From: Chelonoidis abingdonii
Lineage: Eukaryota; Chordata; Testudines; Testudinidae
Direction of reading: 5' to 3'
Assembly: GCF_003597395.2 (NCBI RefSeq)
Contig: NC_133774.1
Location: 34,864,732-34,928,731, forward strand
DNA: 64,000 nt
This document shows, in pieces, positions 21,966-32,689 of this stretch (positions are counted from its first letter, which is position 1; every line of letters begins with the position of its first letter). The position numbers and the translations under genes are program-made. The notes beneath the pieces were generated by a model. It made no database searches and was not told the DNA's origin. It was given only the letters and a program-made list of their open reading frames with translations.

Positions 21966-22135
21966 ATGGTTTGGGAGTCCTGAGTGCTATTCCTGGCCCT
22001 GGCTGTTTAAATTGTAAACTCTTTGGGTGCAGGGATTGCCTTTGACTATGTATTTGTACAGCACCTACCATAATGGGGCCCCAGTCTCATTTGGGGTCTT
22101 TATGCGCTACTGTAACACAAATGGTAAATTATCTA
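21966..22135 (+). repeat. SINE with short tRNA-like head and L3-type tail
   Basis: GGGAGTCCTGAGTGCTATTC resembles the B-box part of the MIR-like head, here joined directly to AATTGTAAACTCTTTGGG, TTTGTACAGCACCTACCA, AATGGGGCCCCAGTCTC and GCGCTACTGTAACACAAAT. The central core is missing, so this is an internally deleted or variant SINE using the L3-like tail. Confidence 0.7.
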
Positions 22136-25100
22136 TGTTATCCTCAATCTGAAAATTATGGGCTAGACTGAGTTCAGCAATACGATGGAATTATGACTCT
22201 AAATCCTTGCTCCCAAGGGAGTAATTTATTTGGTATAATTATTTTCAGTGTATATCATACTTCCTCTGAATGCCTGGCCATCTCCATTAGCCAGCACACA
22301 GCTCCATTCACTTGCTCTCCCCCGTGTGCTTGGAGCCACAAACAGCAGAGTCCTCTAGCAGCATAGCAGGATTGGAGGGCAATTGTGAAGGGCCAGGGCA
22401 CAGTCAAACTATGTACTTTAAATGCAATGCAAAATCATATCCGAAAGAGGAATAGAATTTGAAAGTCAGCAGCAGCATCTAATTTATCTCCATTCAAACT
22501 GTCCTTTATTTTCTGAAATGGGTACTAAAAACAAATTAGCTTCCTCAAGATAAAATGGGCATTTTTTTCTAGTTAACAGATACAGAAAGTTTAGTGAGAA
22601 AAAGAATGTAAGATTGAGGTTTTCTAAGTCATGCAAGGGATTTAGCCATACTCCTTCCATTCATTTTCAAGTGCTGCTCTGGGATGCAGATCTTAGGAAC
22701 TGGGAATCTATTCCTGAGCCACTTTCAAGCTGTATGTGTAACACAGGCATGAAATGAGATTACCTGAAGTCCAGAGTGCAAGACTGACTAGGAAAGAGTG
22801 TCCTTCAAAATGATGAAGAGGACATTGTAAAGAAAAGCTGCTTATTGGCATGTCAGGGACCAGCCTCTTCATAAATATAATTGTATTATATTCTAATTAT
22901 GTATATTTGAAGAAAGCATTTAAATACTCATGCAGAAAAAAGATTGATCTACTCTGGATTTGATGAATGCATAGCATTAACATGACCTAAGTCTCTAGAT
23001 CAGAGTTAAAAGCAAGAGCAATAACAAAATTCAGTATGGAGCATCTTCCGCCCCCCATCCCCCAAAAAAGCTGAATATGTCTTCTGTTGTCTCTAAAAAA
23101 ACATATAAAAACCCACAGTGTGGTAGTTAAAATACAAATAATGGTATTAAATGGATGTGATAGTTGCAAAGTATTAACATATGTAAGAGTTGCTTTCAAA
23201 AGTATTGTAAGAGATAGTGTAAAAGAAAAGCATTTCTAATGTCAAAAAGGTACAATAAAGTATGTACGGCACACATGTTTGGACTTCAGAAGGTGTGGAG
23301 ATCTGTAGCCAGCTCTTCAGCTGGTCTGTATTAGTGCAGCTTCCTCAATTAAACTATTTTGATTTACATCTGCTGAGGATCTGGCCTTTGGCTTAGATAT
23401 TCATACAAACTTTGAAGATTATCTAGACTTACCTGTATCCCTTCATTCTAGAAATTAGGCTGGAAGTCTTATGAGATAAGGATTCCTTTTGAGATATCTT
23501 GGTTTTGCATGGGTCAAAACACTGGTGAGAATAGTTTGTTAGGTGGGACAGTATTTCATTATATTTTCTCCAACCCTTTATGTGAAGTGCTGTACCCATT
23601 CCTAGTTAAATGCAGGCACATTATTTCTGTGGTCTGTTCTGAGATCAGGTTTTGCCCAAAATCATTCAGCTGCTGCTTGTCAAAACTGCAAATATAAATA
23701 GTACTATTTCTTCAGTTTGGAAGATAGAATACATAATACAAAATCCTGAAAAAAGGTGCAAATTAGGACTTGATCTACTGTGCAATTTACAGCTAGTGAA
23801 ACATCCAGCTGTGGGAAAGGACAACTGGGGAACCAGTATCTTTGTCTGAGGCAACAAGACCCAAAGGAGATCTTTACACCCTCTCTCATGGACTGAGGGC
23901 TTTTGATTCTGCAATGCCTTTTTGCGTATCAGAGAATACTATATGTCAATTACTTCATTGGCGCAGCAACGGGTTACACGAGTAATAATCTTTATGTTTA
24001 TTAACAACCACACATTGGCCAATACTGGACTCTTTGTTGTTTTGCTTAGCACAGTGTCAGTGACCGGTTTCTTTCTTTCTTTCTTTCTTTTAATGACAGC
24101 ATGTTAATAATGGGTCCTTCCAAACATCTCTCTCTGTTGGGTGGGTCAGGCTAGATTAGAAGAACTAGCTAAATTCACTTGGGAGTTGTCTATCAACTAG
24201 AAAAAGTTCTTAATCTTTCCCTCCTGTTCATATCATACCTGTGCTGGCTTGTATTAGAATTAAATCTCCATTGAATCTATGACAAGATACTGTAAATCAT
24301 ATCAAACTTCTCAGCACTTACATTATAGATGGGGAAGAGATAGGGGAAGCATGAGCTGATCAGACATACCTGGAAGTGCAGTGCTATTGATCCTGCCTCC
24401 AGCTTAGGGTTGGTCCAAGGACAGCTCAGTTCCTCATTCCATTCCATGTGGAAATTGGGTATACATTTCCCATCTGTTCTTTTTGAAGCAGTAGCTTTAC
24501 TTTGACAGTGCTTTGAACTGCCTCCCAATCCACATGAAAAATTCGTCAATGTGTTCTGTTTAATCATGCTCAGGAGTTTTTGGGAAACTGCTCTGATTAG
24601 TTCCAATATTGCTAGGAACTATTGTGTTTTGCTTTTACATGTAGAAGATATTACATTTCCAAATGTACAATCCATTAGAAAATGAAACACATAAGCATTA
24701 CATAAAGAAGGCAGTAGAATAGGCAAATAAAAGATTATTCATTGAAAATTCAGAATCCTCAAAAAAGATAAAGATATTTGTGCTCATCTCAGCTGTCAAC
24801 TTCTGTTTCCGGACTACTCAAATGGGAGACAGGCTTACAGGTCATGGTTCAGAAAAGTTGGAGCACTAACTAAAAGGGAACTCAGGACCTGATTTTACTC
24901 CCAGTGCAGCATTCCTGGTGTGCAATACATAATAGTTTCACATTTAAGATGAAAAATATGAACTACAATCTGACCAAACGCTGCAGACTTTTATTAAAAA
25001 TATTTGCTGCTGTGTCAGAATAGCTAAATAGTCTACAATATTAATTGAATTCAGTATATCTGTTGACAGTCACTAAGGAGAATGTACAGAAAGACAAGGA

Positions 25101-25735
25101 GCTCGGTGCATTGCCACAAAGCTTGATCTCATTGACTGCATATGAAATCATTAAAACTGTGTTTTTATATGTAGTTCTTTCCTTGCCTCTTGATGACAAA
25201 TATACAAATAGCAAAGCTAACATCCAGCTGGAAGTTCCCTCATGTGGATTTGGTCTACATTGCTGGGTTGATTTGGTTTATTTCTGTTTCAGATATTTTG
25301 ATTTGATTAAACAAAATTAAAATAAAGAAATAATTCACCCACTAAAACTCAATGGACTTTTTTCCCTTAAACTGAATAAGTAATAGGATAATTTGAATTT
25401 GTTTGTTGTAGCTCTCCCTTCACACCTACCCATTTTAAAAATAGAAATGGCACATAATGGTGCAGAAGTGGCTTTACACATTATTTTACATGCCTTATAC
25501 TCCTTTAGATTTATTTATCACTTTGATAAATGATTCTGAGGCTAATCCTGCACCTCTGCAGCCAGCGTTGTTAATTTCAAGCAGGACCAAACTCTTTCTT
25601 GTAGGGTATGCGAGAGACCTACTAGGAATTCAGGGAAGACATACAGATTGTTCATAGAATCATTTGCAAACAGGAAATTATAATTGGTTTCATGTTTCCT
25701 CCGCCAATCTATAACCACAGGAGATTATTACACTT
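22136..25735. other. Unassigned 3.6-kb stretch
   Basis: No gene seen. Minor content: an amniote repeat relic with TTACATCTGCTGAGGATCTGG at 23363-23383, and a TTTC microsatellite at 24067-24091. Open frames are short and compositionally ordinary. Confidence 0.4.
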
Positions 25736-25740
25736 TCCAG

Positions 25741-25840
25741 AGAGGTCTGGTGGCCTGAGTAGGTATCTGGAGCCAGGAATTCCTGAGTTTTAATCCCAGG
25801 ATGGATACTGACTCTCTGTGGCAATTGATTTGAACTCTCA
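25741..25840 (+). repeat. MIR-like SINE head
   Basis: tRNA-like head with TGGTGGCCTGAGTAGG (A-box like) and GAGTTTTAATCCCAGG (B-box like, 25783-25800), followed by GATACTGACTCTCTGTGG. The tail does not follow directly; an L3-type tail occurs about 270 bp later at 26120, so the two may be parts of one longer or interrupted unit. Confidence 0.6.
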
Positions 25841-26109
25841 GCTCCTGCTTCAAAATGTGGATCCCTCTTCCATCCCTCCTCAACTCCTGCTTCCCAAGAG
25901 TCTCGATCCTTTGCCCCCTTTTCCCTGCTGGCTCTCCCATTTTCTCCTAGGTCCTCAACCTTTGCCCTGTAGTACCCCAGAGCTGAAGTCCCTGAAACCT
26001 TTCCCTGCTGGCAGCACTCCTCCATTCGTCAGAGCGCTCAGCATCACATTTTTCGTGTTGGATCCCCTCTTTTCTTTGAGTTCAGTCCCCAGTTTACCAG
26101 AATTGTTGT

Positions 26110-26218
26110 TCTATTTTGTTATATTGTAAACTTTTTAGGTCAAGACCAATGTTTTATTGTACAATTTTGTAAAGCACCATCTACATTTAAGGTGCTACAT
26201 GCATGCCTAATAATAATG
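26110..26218 (+). repeat. L3-type retroposon tail
   Basis: ATATTGTAAACTTTTTAGG, TTGTAAAGCACCATCTACA and terminal TAATAATAATGAT follow the conserved tail order of the same family as at 1640 and 22010. It is diverged and preceded by pyrimidine-rich sequence that could be LINE body. Confidence 0.55.
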
Positions 26219-26401
26219 ATATTGCTGAAGAGAGGACTTGGCACAACCTGCTATTTCACAAGTGGAGTACTAAAACATAGTTGGTGACTTCCAACTTTAT
26301 GTGAGGGAAGAGATGTCAAATGAACATAATAGCTTTCTCTTGGAATTATGGGTAAAAATATCTGGTTCTCCACCCAGGTTATTTCTAGAACACCTGTCGT
26401 T

Positions 26402-26546
26402 ATCATAGATATGTAGGGCGGAAAGAAACCCCAAGAATTCATCTAGTCCAGCCTCTCACTCTGAAGCAGGACCAAGTATACCTACGTCATCCCTGACAGG
26501 TGTTTGTCTAACTTGTTCTTAAAAACCTGTCTGATTACCTGTTCTA
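26402..26546 (-). repeat. CR1 3'-end fragment
   Basis: The plus strand reads ATCATAGATATGTAGGGCGG, TTCATCTAGTCCAGCCTC, GAAGCAGGACCAAGTATACC and CCTGACAGGTGTTTGTCTAA, the antisense of a CR1 3' terminus. Typical short, 5'-truncated copy. Confidence 0.8.
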
Positions 26547-27364
26547 TGCTGTCAAACTGATCGTTAGATCATCTGTATAGAGAATGAACCACATGCTGGC
26601 ATTAGTGTAAATATATCTCTATGGCTGAGACTATAGAAAGAGATTGAGCAGAGGCATGCTACCTCTAAACCCACAGAAATGGCCAACCTGAAAATGTTAG
26701 TGTATTCATGCTGATTTTCTTCATAAGTAACCCATGCTTCTCTGAAGTAGCTGACATTCATGTTTATATAGTGGCTAAGAAACTGGGGCTCCAATCAGGG
26801 TTGGAGTGACCAAATGCCTCTACATTCCAAGTAGTATTAATTTTAATAATTAAAAGGGGTTAGATATAATTTTTGGATGAGAATTTCAAAAGTTCTCAAC
26901 ATTGGTTTAACTGGGCTCCTGTTGAAATGAATGGTTAAACTCAGAATGAGACTTAAGTGGCAGCCCCATGAGGTCAACACTGAGCTCTTTTGAAAATCCT
27001 TCCCTTCACATGCACAATAGTTCAGCCAAAAGCACCTGCACAGCGATTTATGGATTGCTTGGAAAAGTTGGACTGAATTTAACTAAGTAAAAATTTCAGC
27101 AGTTTATGAAACTTAATTAAATTAAACATGCACCAGTATCATCTTACCATCCTGGCTCAAACAGAACTGTGGAAAATTACATACATTAAATAAGAACTAT
27201 GTACTGATCAGGGAAACATGATACTGTTCTTGTACATCATCACCTTGAAAAATTTTAATCATGTGCCAATGAGCTCAGCACAAACTTATTGGAAGTTTAC
27301 CTATTGAGTTGTTTCTGAATGTCTAAGAAACAAATTTACTGTCCTGAAAAGAAAAGTCTAGTCC
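26547..27364. other. Unassigned sequence
   Basis: No recognised gene; a possible amniote repeat trace near 26930-27000 (GGCAGCCCCATGAGGTCAAC, TTTTGAAAATCC). Confidence 0.35.
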
Positions 27365-27480
27365 AGGGCGATAAGCACAGGGCTGTGAGCTGAGATCTCT
27401 TTGCAGTCTAACCCCAGTTTTGTCTCTACCTCCTTATAGTGCCTTGGGCAAGGCACTTAAACTCTAAAATAAAAATGTTC
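27365..27480 (+). repeat. MIR-like SINE fragment
   Basis: CTGAGATCTCTTTGCAGTCT and CCCAGTTTTGTCTCTACC, then TGCCTTGGGCAAGGCACTTA, follow the MIR head-to-core order on the plus strand. The 3' tail is not visible. Confidence 0.5.
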
Positions 27481-28522
27481 TAGACTATAAGATCTTAGTC
27501 TTTTCAGTTTCTCAAATTTGAGCTGTCAAAGCCAGTCGCAAAAACAGCAGGGACAAAAAATCCAGCCTCACAAAGCCCATGATGAATTTTTAGATCTCAA
27601 AATCAATGCTAAAGGGAGGGTACATTCATTCCAGATGAGACAGGGAAAACAAGGATTTTAATTCCTTCTAAGAGGGTTGGGAACTTTAAGTAAACAAAGC
27701 TTTCCCCACACCTACAAGGAAAGGAAAAGTACTCCAATTAGTCATGCTCTACATGCTGAGAAATTAATTGCTGCCTGGCCAAAGGAGGCAGAGCTAAGTC
27801 TAATAAGTAGACTGAGGGAGCTCAGTTGGAGAGATGCTGCAGAGGAGACAGGTATGTCTGGCAGAGAAGCCCTGGAATAGAGTTTAACAGACAGGAAACA
27901 ACAGAGGAAGAACACTACAGGAGCAGATTAGGCCCCAGAAGGGATAACCCTGCGGTACGGCCAACAAGGGATCTACAATGGAACCTGAAAGGGACAGAAG
28001 GGATATTAGTTTGACTTATTTCCATTTCCCCAAAAAGAGTTTAAAAGCAGCAGAGAATCCTGTGGCACCTTATAGACTAACAGACGTTTTGGAGCATGAG
28101 CTTTCGTGGGTGAATACCCACTTCGTCAGATGCATGTAGTGGAAATTTCCAAGTGGAGTATTCCCCCCAAAGAGGAATAAAGTGGGTGACTCACCAGGAC
28201 AGGACAGTATATAATTGCATAAAGCAAGACTAGAGATAACAAGTTTAGCTCAATCAGGGAGGATTGAGCCCTGTTCAGCAGCTGAAGTGTGAAAACAAGA
28301 GAGAAATTGGTTCTGTATGGCAAGCCTTCCAGATCTTATGTTCAATCCTAGCAAAGCTGATTTGAGTGAAATTTGCCAGATAACATGAAGACTCAGCACA
28401 TTTTCTCTTTCGACTAGTCTGTCTAAAGTTCTTTTTGCATCTAGGATGCCCTAAGGTCCTAGCTATAGTGTGGCCGGGAGTTGAAGTGCTACTCACTACA
28501 GGTTTTGTTATATGCATTCCTA

Positions 28523-28768
28523 CTAATGCTTGATTTGTGTCCATTTATCCTTTCCGTTAGAGATGTCAGTTATGCCGATGTACCATAGCAGCGGGCATTG
28601 CAGGCATCTGATGGCATATATTACTATGTGACGTGCGGTGAATGAACGGTGATGATTGTGACGGTGACTCTGTGTAAGCTCATTGATTTGTCGCTCGTGG
28701 TTAGTATATGTGGCACGGTGCACATCGTTCACACAGCAACGACCATCACAGCACACGGGGTAACACAC
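28523..28768 (-). pseudogene. Penelope GIY-YIG endonuclease fragment, left arm
   Basis: An 81-codon frame with HIVIYAIRCLQCPLLWYIGI and NGKDKWTQIKH. In Penelope-like elements a Cys-rich IYAI.C..CP motif directly precedes the YIG of the GIY-YIG nuclease, which fits here. Only this small core survives, with frame breaks on both sides. It would nick target DNA in the parent element; this copy cannot. Confidence 0.75.
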
Positions 28769-28789
28769 CGAAATCAGCAGACACCCTCA

Positions 28790-29120
28790 CCGCGACTCCT
28801 CACCTCGTTCACCTTCACCTGCGTCCAATTATTAAGACTCATCATTCGACTTTACCAGCAATGCCCTCTGCTATGTAACATACGCAAACTGGACAGTCTC
28901 TACGGAAATGGATAAATGACCACAAATCGAATTAGGCATGGCATATCAAACTGTAGGAGAGCACTTCAACTCCCTGGCCACACTTAGCAGACCTTAAGGT
29001 GCCATCCTGCGCAAAAACTGGCACGGACCAGACTTCAAGAGAAACGTGCTGGCTTCAGTTCATCTGCAAATTTGAACTCAGCTCCCTCGGACGAACAAAG
29101 ACTGTGAAATGATTGCACTA
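28790..29120 (+). pseudogene. Penelope GIY-YIG endonuclease fragment, right arm
   Basis: Plus-strand counterpart of the left-arm coding island. Recognisable pieces: TTACCAGCAATGCCCTCTGC (QQCPL), AACTGGACAGTCTCTACGG (the TGQSL-like segment after YIG), then GGAGAGCACTTCAACTCCC (GEHFN-like, 28957-28975). Several indels break the frame. Confidence 0.7.
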
Positions 29121-29582
29121 CAAACCCGTTTTCTTGAGCTTAGGTTTATCAACACTCAGCTGCGTAGCAAGGCTACTCTCTGATTGAACTACATGTTATC
29201 TCATACTTGCTTTGCTGCAATATATACGCTCCCGCGGTGGATTTCCCATACTGCATTCTGACGAAGTGGGTATTCACCCACGAAAGCTCATGCTCCAAAA
29301 CGTCTGTTAGTCTATAAGGTGCCACAGGATTCTCTGCTGCTTTTACAGATCCAGACTAACATGGCTACCCCTCTGAAAAAAGGAGTTTAAACTTTCATGT
29401 GACTTGGCCAGAGGGCCAAGCCACAGAACACCCAAAAGGGCAATCAGGAGAAGAGAAAGGCTGGGAAAAACCATTGCAGGATTGAGGGAGAGCCCAGTAA
29501 GGGGCAGTAGAAATGAGGGACCATGCAATGCTGCGACTGGAGATGAGAGGGTGCCCAGAAGGTGAGGTTGCACTCTGAGATG

Positions 29583-29601
29583 TGGAGCTCAAACAAGGGA
29601 T
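29583..29601 (+). promoter_or_regulatory. Candidate primer binding site of the Gypsy-type element
   Basis: TGGAGCTCAAACAAGGGAT directly follows the inferred LTR end. It starts TGG and resembles lysine-tRNA-type primer sites in layout, but several positions differ, so the primer is not assigned with certainty. Confidence 0.35.
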
Positions 29602-29859
29602 TGACACCCGCCCCCAACACTGAGGAAGGAGAAAGGAGAAAGATACGCACTACCCTAAAGGTGAAAGGCAGAGGGATAGAAAATATTCTGTTTTTTATCC
29701 GCATGCTGTCAGCCTAACAGGAGCAATACATGCTCTTTTGTTCCATGTACTACAAGGGCAGCAAAAACAGCAAGAGGCTCAGCAGGTGCCATAGGAATAT
29801 TTCCTGCAATGCCTAGAAAAGTGGAGCCCAGGGACCCAAGCAGTTCTGGGAGAAGAGAA

Positions 29860-30640
29860 TTCTGGCAGACTACTGTCGAGCCTGTAAAATTGGGTCCTGG
29901 TGAGGACTGGAGGTGTTTGTGCACATCTTTGAGAAGGTAGCTGCCACTGTATGATGGACAAAATCCTCTTGGGCAGCTCAAGTGCCCTGTACCTGTCAGG
30001 AGAAGCTCAGGCAGCCTACTGAGTTTTGTCTGACATGCAGACAAGGTCCTACAAATCTGTAAAAGAGGCCTTTGTAGATAGACTGTGGCTGACCCCATAA
30101 GCATACTGCCACCAGTTTAGGGCAGACCCTTTCTCCCAGGGGTGTACCTTAGAGTGGCAGCTCAATGTTTATGAGACCCCACAAAGTGCTGGTTGCAGCC
30201 CAAGGCAAACACATCTGATAAGGTGGTAGATCTTAAAGTCCTAGAAAAATTCCTATGGGTCTTGCCTACCAAAGCCTAATGCTGGGTCTGGAGGTTGCAG
30301 CCAACTTCTACTGATGAGTCTGTAGCAGGGGCAGAGGCCTATATGGAAGTTGATAAAGCCAAATCACCTAAACAGGGGTTCTGAGGGAAGGAAGGTGAAA
30401 GAGAACCCCCAAACCTGAGATGGCAAGGGGGACACATGGAGAGACAAATTTTTAAACAGTTGTATAACTAAGAAACTAGAGGAGATAGCGGCACCTCAGT
30501 CGTTACTGGGTACCTGGGAAAGGCATCTGGGAATTGGTCAAAAGAACCAGCTTATGTGTTTTTGATATGGCAACCAAGTCATAGAGTGCAGCCATTTGGA
30601 CTGGTACTAAAGCCAAGTTAGCGCCTTCTGGTGTTCCCTC
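29860..30640 (+). pseudogene. Gypsy-type gag: capsid and zinc-knuckle relics
   Basis: Two reading frames carry capsid-like pieces: EVFVHIFEKVAAT (about 29910-29950) and LSGEAQAAY (about 29995-30021), followed by KSVKEAFVDRLWLT. These fit the SCAN-related capsid of Gypsy elements. Farther on, around 30558-30592, Cys and Gly/His positions suggest a decayed CCHC nucleocapsid knuckle. Stops and at least one frameshift break the gene. Confidence 0.6.
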
Positions 30641-30782
30641 AGTAGGGGGCATACCCCAGTCTACCAAATAACTGTTGGCAGTGGCTGGCAGGAAAAGAGA
30701 GAACTCATTGACTTAGGGTGTGGGGCAAATGCTAGTTTCAGGGAGTAACCTCCCACCAGTGAGACTAGATCAGCATTTCCCA

Positions 30783-32424
30783 TAGGGCTGTCAAGCAATA
30801 AAAAAATTAATTGTGATTAATTGCATGATTAAAAAATTAATTGCAATTAATCATGCTGTTAATAACAGAATACCATTTATTTAAATATTTTTGGATGTTT
30901 TCTAAATTTTCAAATATATTGATTTCAATTACAACACAGAATACAAAGTGTATAGTGCTCACTTTATATTTATTTTTATTACAAATATTTGCACTGTAAA
31001 AAACAAATAGTATTTTTCAATTCACCTAGTATGAATACTGTAGTGCACTCTCTTTATCATGAAAGTTTAACTTACAAATGTAGAATTGTGTACAAAAAAA
31101 CCCCGGCATTCAAAAAGAAAACAACATAAAACTTAAGAGCCTACAAATCCACTCAGTCCTACTTCTTGTTCAGCCAATCCTTCAGACAAACAAGTTTGTT
31201 TACATTTGCAGAAGATAATGCTACCTGTTTCTTGTTTACAATGTCACCTGAAAGTGAGAACAGGCATTTGCATGGCACTGTTGTAGCTGGCATCACAAGA
31301 TATTTATATGCACTAAAGATTCATATGTCCCTTGATGCTTCATCCACCATTCCAGAGGACATGTGTCCATGTGATGATGGGTTCTGCTCAATAATGATCC
31401 AAAGCAGTGCGGATCAACATATGTTTATTTTCAACTTCCGAGTCAGATGCCACCAGCAGAAGGTTGATTTTCCTTTTTGGTGGTTCGGGTTCTGTAGTTT
31501 TGGCATCAGAGTGTTGCTCTTTTAAGACTTCTGAAAGCATGCTCCACACCTCATCCCTCTCAGATTTTGGAAGTTACTTCAGATTCTTAAACCTCGGGTC
31601 AAGTGCTGTAGCTATCTTTGGAATTTTCACATTGGTATCTTCTTTGCATTTTGTCAAATTTGTAGTGAAGATGTTCTTAAAACAAACATGTGCTGGGTCA
31701 TCATTCGAAACTGCTATAGCATGAAATATTTGGCAGAATGTGGGTGCAGGAGATGTACAATTCTCCCCCAAGGAGTTCAGTCACAAATGTAATTAACATA
31801 TTATTTTTTTTAGTGAGTGTTATCAGCATGGAAGCATGTCCTCTGGAATGACGGCCAAAGCATAAAGAGGCATATGAATTTTTAGTGCATCTGGCACTTA
31901 AATATCTTGTGATGCCAGCTACAACAGTGCCATGCGAATGCCTGTTCTTTTTCAGGTGACATTGTAATTAAGATGTGGGCAGCATTATCTCCCGTAAATG
32001 TAAACAAACTTGTTTCTCTTAGCAATTGGCTGAACAAGAAGTAGGACTGCATGGATTTGTAGGCTTTAAAGTTTTACATTGTTTTGGTTTTGAGTGCAGT
32101 TATGTAACAAAAAAACTATATTTATAAGTTGCACTTTCACGATAAAGAGATTGCACTGCAGTACTTGTATGTACTACAATACTTGTATGAGGTGAATTGA
32201 AAAATACTACTACTTTTATTTGCAATATTTATAATAAAAATAATGTAAAGTGAGTTCTGTACATTTTGTATTCTGTGTTGTAACTGAAATCAATATATTT
32301 GAAAATATAGAAAACATCCAAAAATGTTTAAATAAATGGTATTCTGTTATTAACAGCATAATTAATTGTGATTAATTTTTTCTGGAGTTAGTTGCAAGTT
32401 AACTGTGATCAATTGACAGCCCTT
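30783..32424 (-). mobile_element. hAT element with long inverted termini and 8-bp TSD
   Basis: Flanked by ATTTCCCA on both sides (30775-30782 and 32425-32432). The ends are TAGGGCTGTCAA and TTGACAGCCCTT. Inverted similarity extends for roughly 600 bp into each side: TAATAACAGAATACCATTTA on the left against AAATGGTATTCTGTTATTAA on the right, and the CTACTTCTTGTTCAGCCAAT / ATTGGCTGAACAAGAAGTAG pair. A transposase remnant lies in the middle. This is a foldback-like, internally rearranged derivative. Confidence 0.9.
31574..31771 (-). pseudogene. hAT transposase C-terminal remnant
   Basis: The 65-codon frame ends IPKIATALDPRFKNLK. LDPRFK is the hallmark just upstream of the hAT dimerisation domain. 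Sequence continuing to about 31250 on the minus strand encodes further fragments with stops. Only this part of the transposase is visible; the catalytic N-terminal half appears to be replaced by inverted terminal sequence. Confidence 0.75.
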
Positions 32425-32689
32425 ATTTCCCAGTATACATTTCATATGTATATGGAGAGATATGGGTCTATCCAGCAGCAGAGGTAGAGATAGAACTACC
32501 AGGTCAGATGAGCAAGTTGAGGGTCAGCATCATAACAGATCTCCCCTGGCCTGTAATTGTAGGCAGAGACTGGCTTAATTTCCTAGCCCTGTTTTGAGAA
32601 AGGGTACCACTTGGACCAGTTGACCATAAGCCGACCCTCACTCAGACATAGGGTGTTGGACTGGGTGGCCCACGGGTGAGGATGAAGAA

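Larger units (their letters stand above)
28046..29382. mobile_element. Penelope-like element, inverted dimer with 9-bp TSD
   Basis: Two 3'-terminal copies lie head to head. The left arm is on the minus strand (28046 to about 28720) and the right arm on the plus strand (about 28760-29382). Both arms share CAGAATCC-like outer ends, the GAGCATGAGCTTTCGTGGG / CCCACGAAAGCTCATGCTC pair, and GIY-YIG coding sequence near the centre. The whole unit is flanked by GAGTTTAAA (28037-28045 and 29383-29391) inside the Gypsy LTR. The right arm has about 37 nt of extra 3' terminus (ending GACTAACATGGCTACCCC) that the left arm lacks. Confidence 0.85.
27700..29582 (+). repeat. Gypsy-type 5' LTR, interrupted
   Basis: LTR sequence at 27700-28045 and 29383-29582, separated by the Penelope inverted dimer. 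The right part begins AAACTTTCATGTGACTTGG and matches the 3' LTR part at 33955-34141. The 5' LTR lacks the MITE found in the 3' LTR, so the LTRs have diverged by separate insertions. Where it begins (no clear TG) is uncertain. Confidence 0.75.
30690..32610 (+). pseudogene. Gypsy-type aspartic protease, split by a hAT element
   Basis: Before the hAT insertion, ELIDLGCGANA (about 30699-30732) aligns with the retropepsin active site. The usual D-S/T-G triad reads D-L-G here. After the insertion, VIVGRDWL (about 32559-32582) matches the C-terminal GRD block of the same fold. The order and spacing, once 30783-32424 is discounted, fit one protease domain. Dead copy: stops present and active-site residue changed. 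Confidence 0.6.

Noticed and set aside
25690..26129. Long frames on both strands over a pyrimidine-rich stretch
   Set aside because: Compositional bias (CT-rich LINE-like body with a SINE head) explains them.
29709..30104. 131-codon minus-strand frame
   Set aside because: Antisense shadow of the plus-strand Gypsy-type gag region; no domain of its own.
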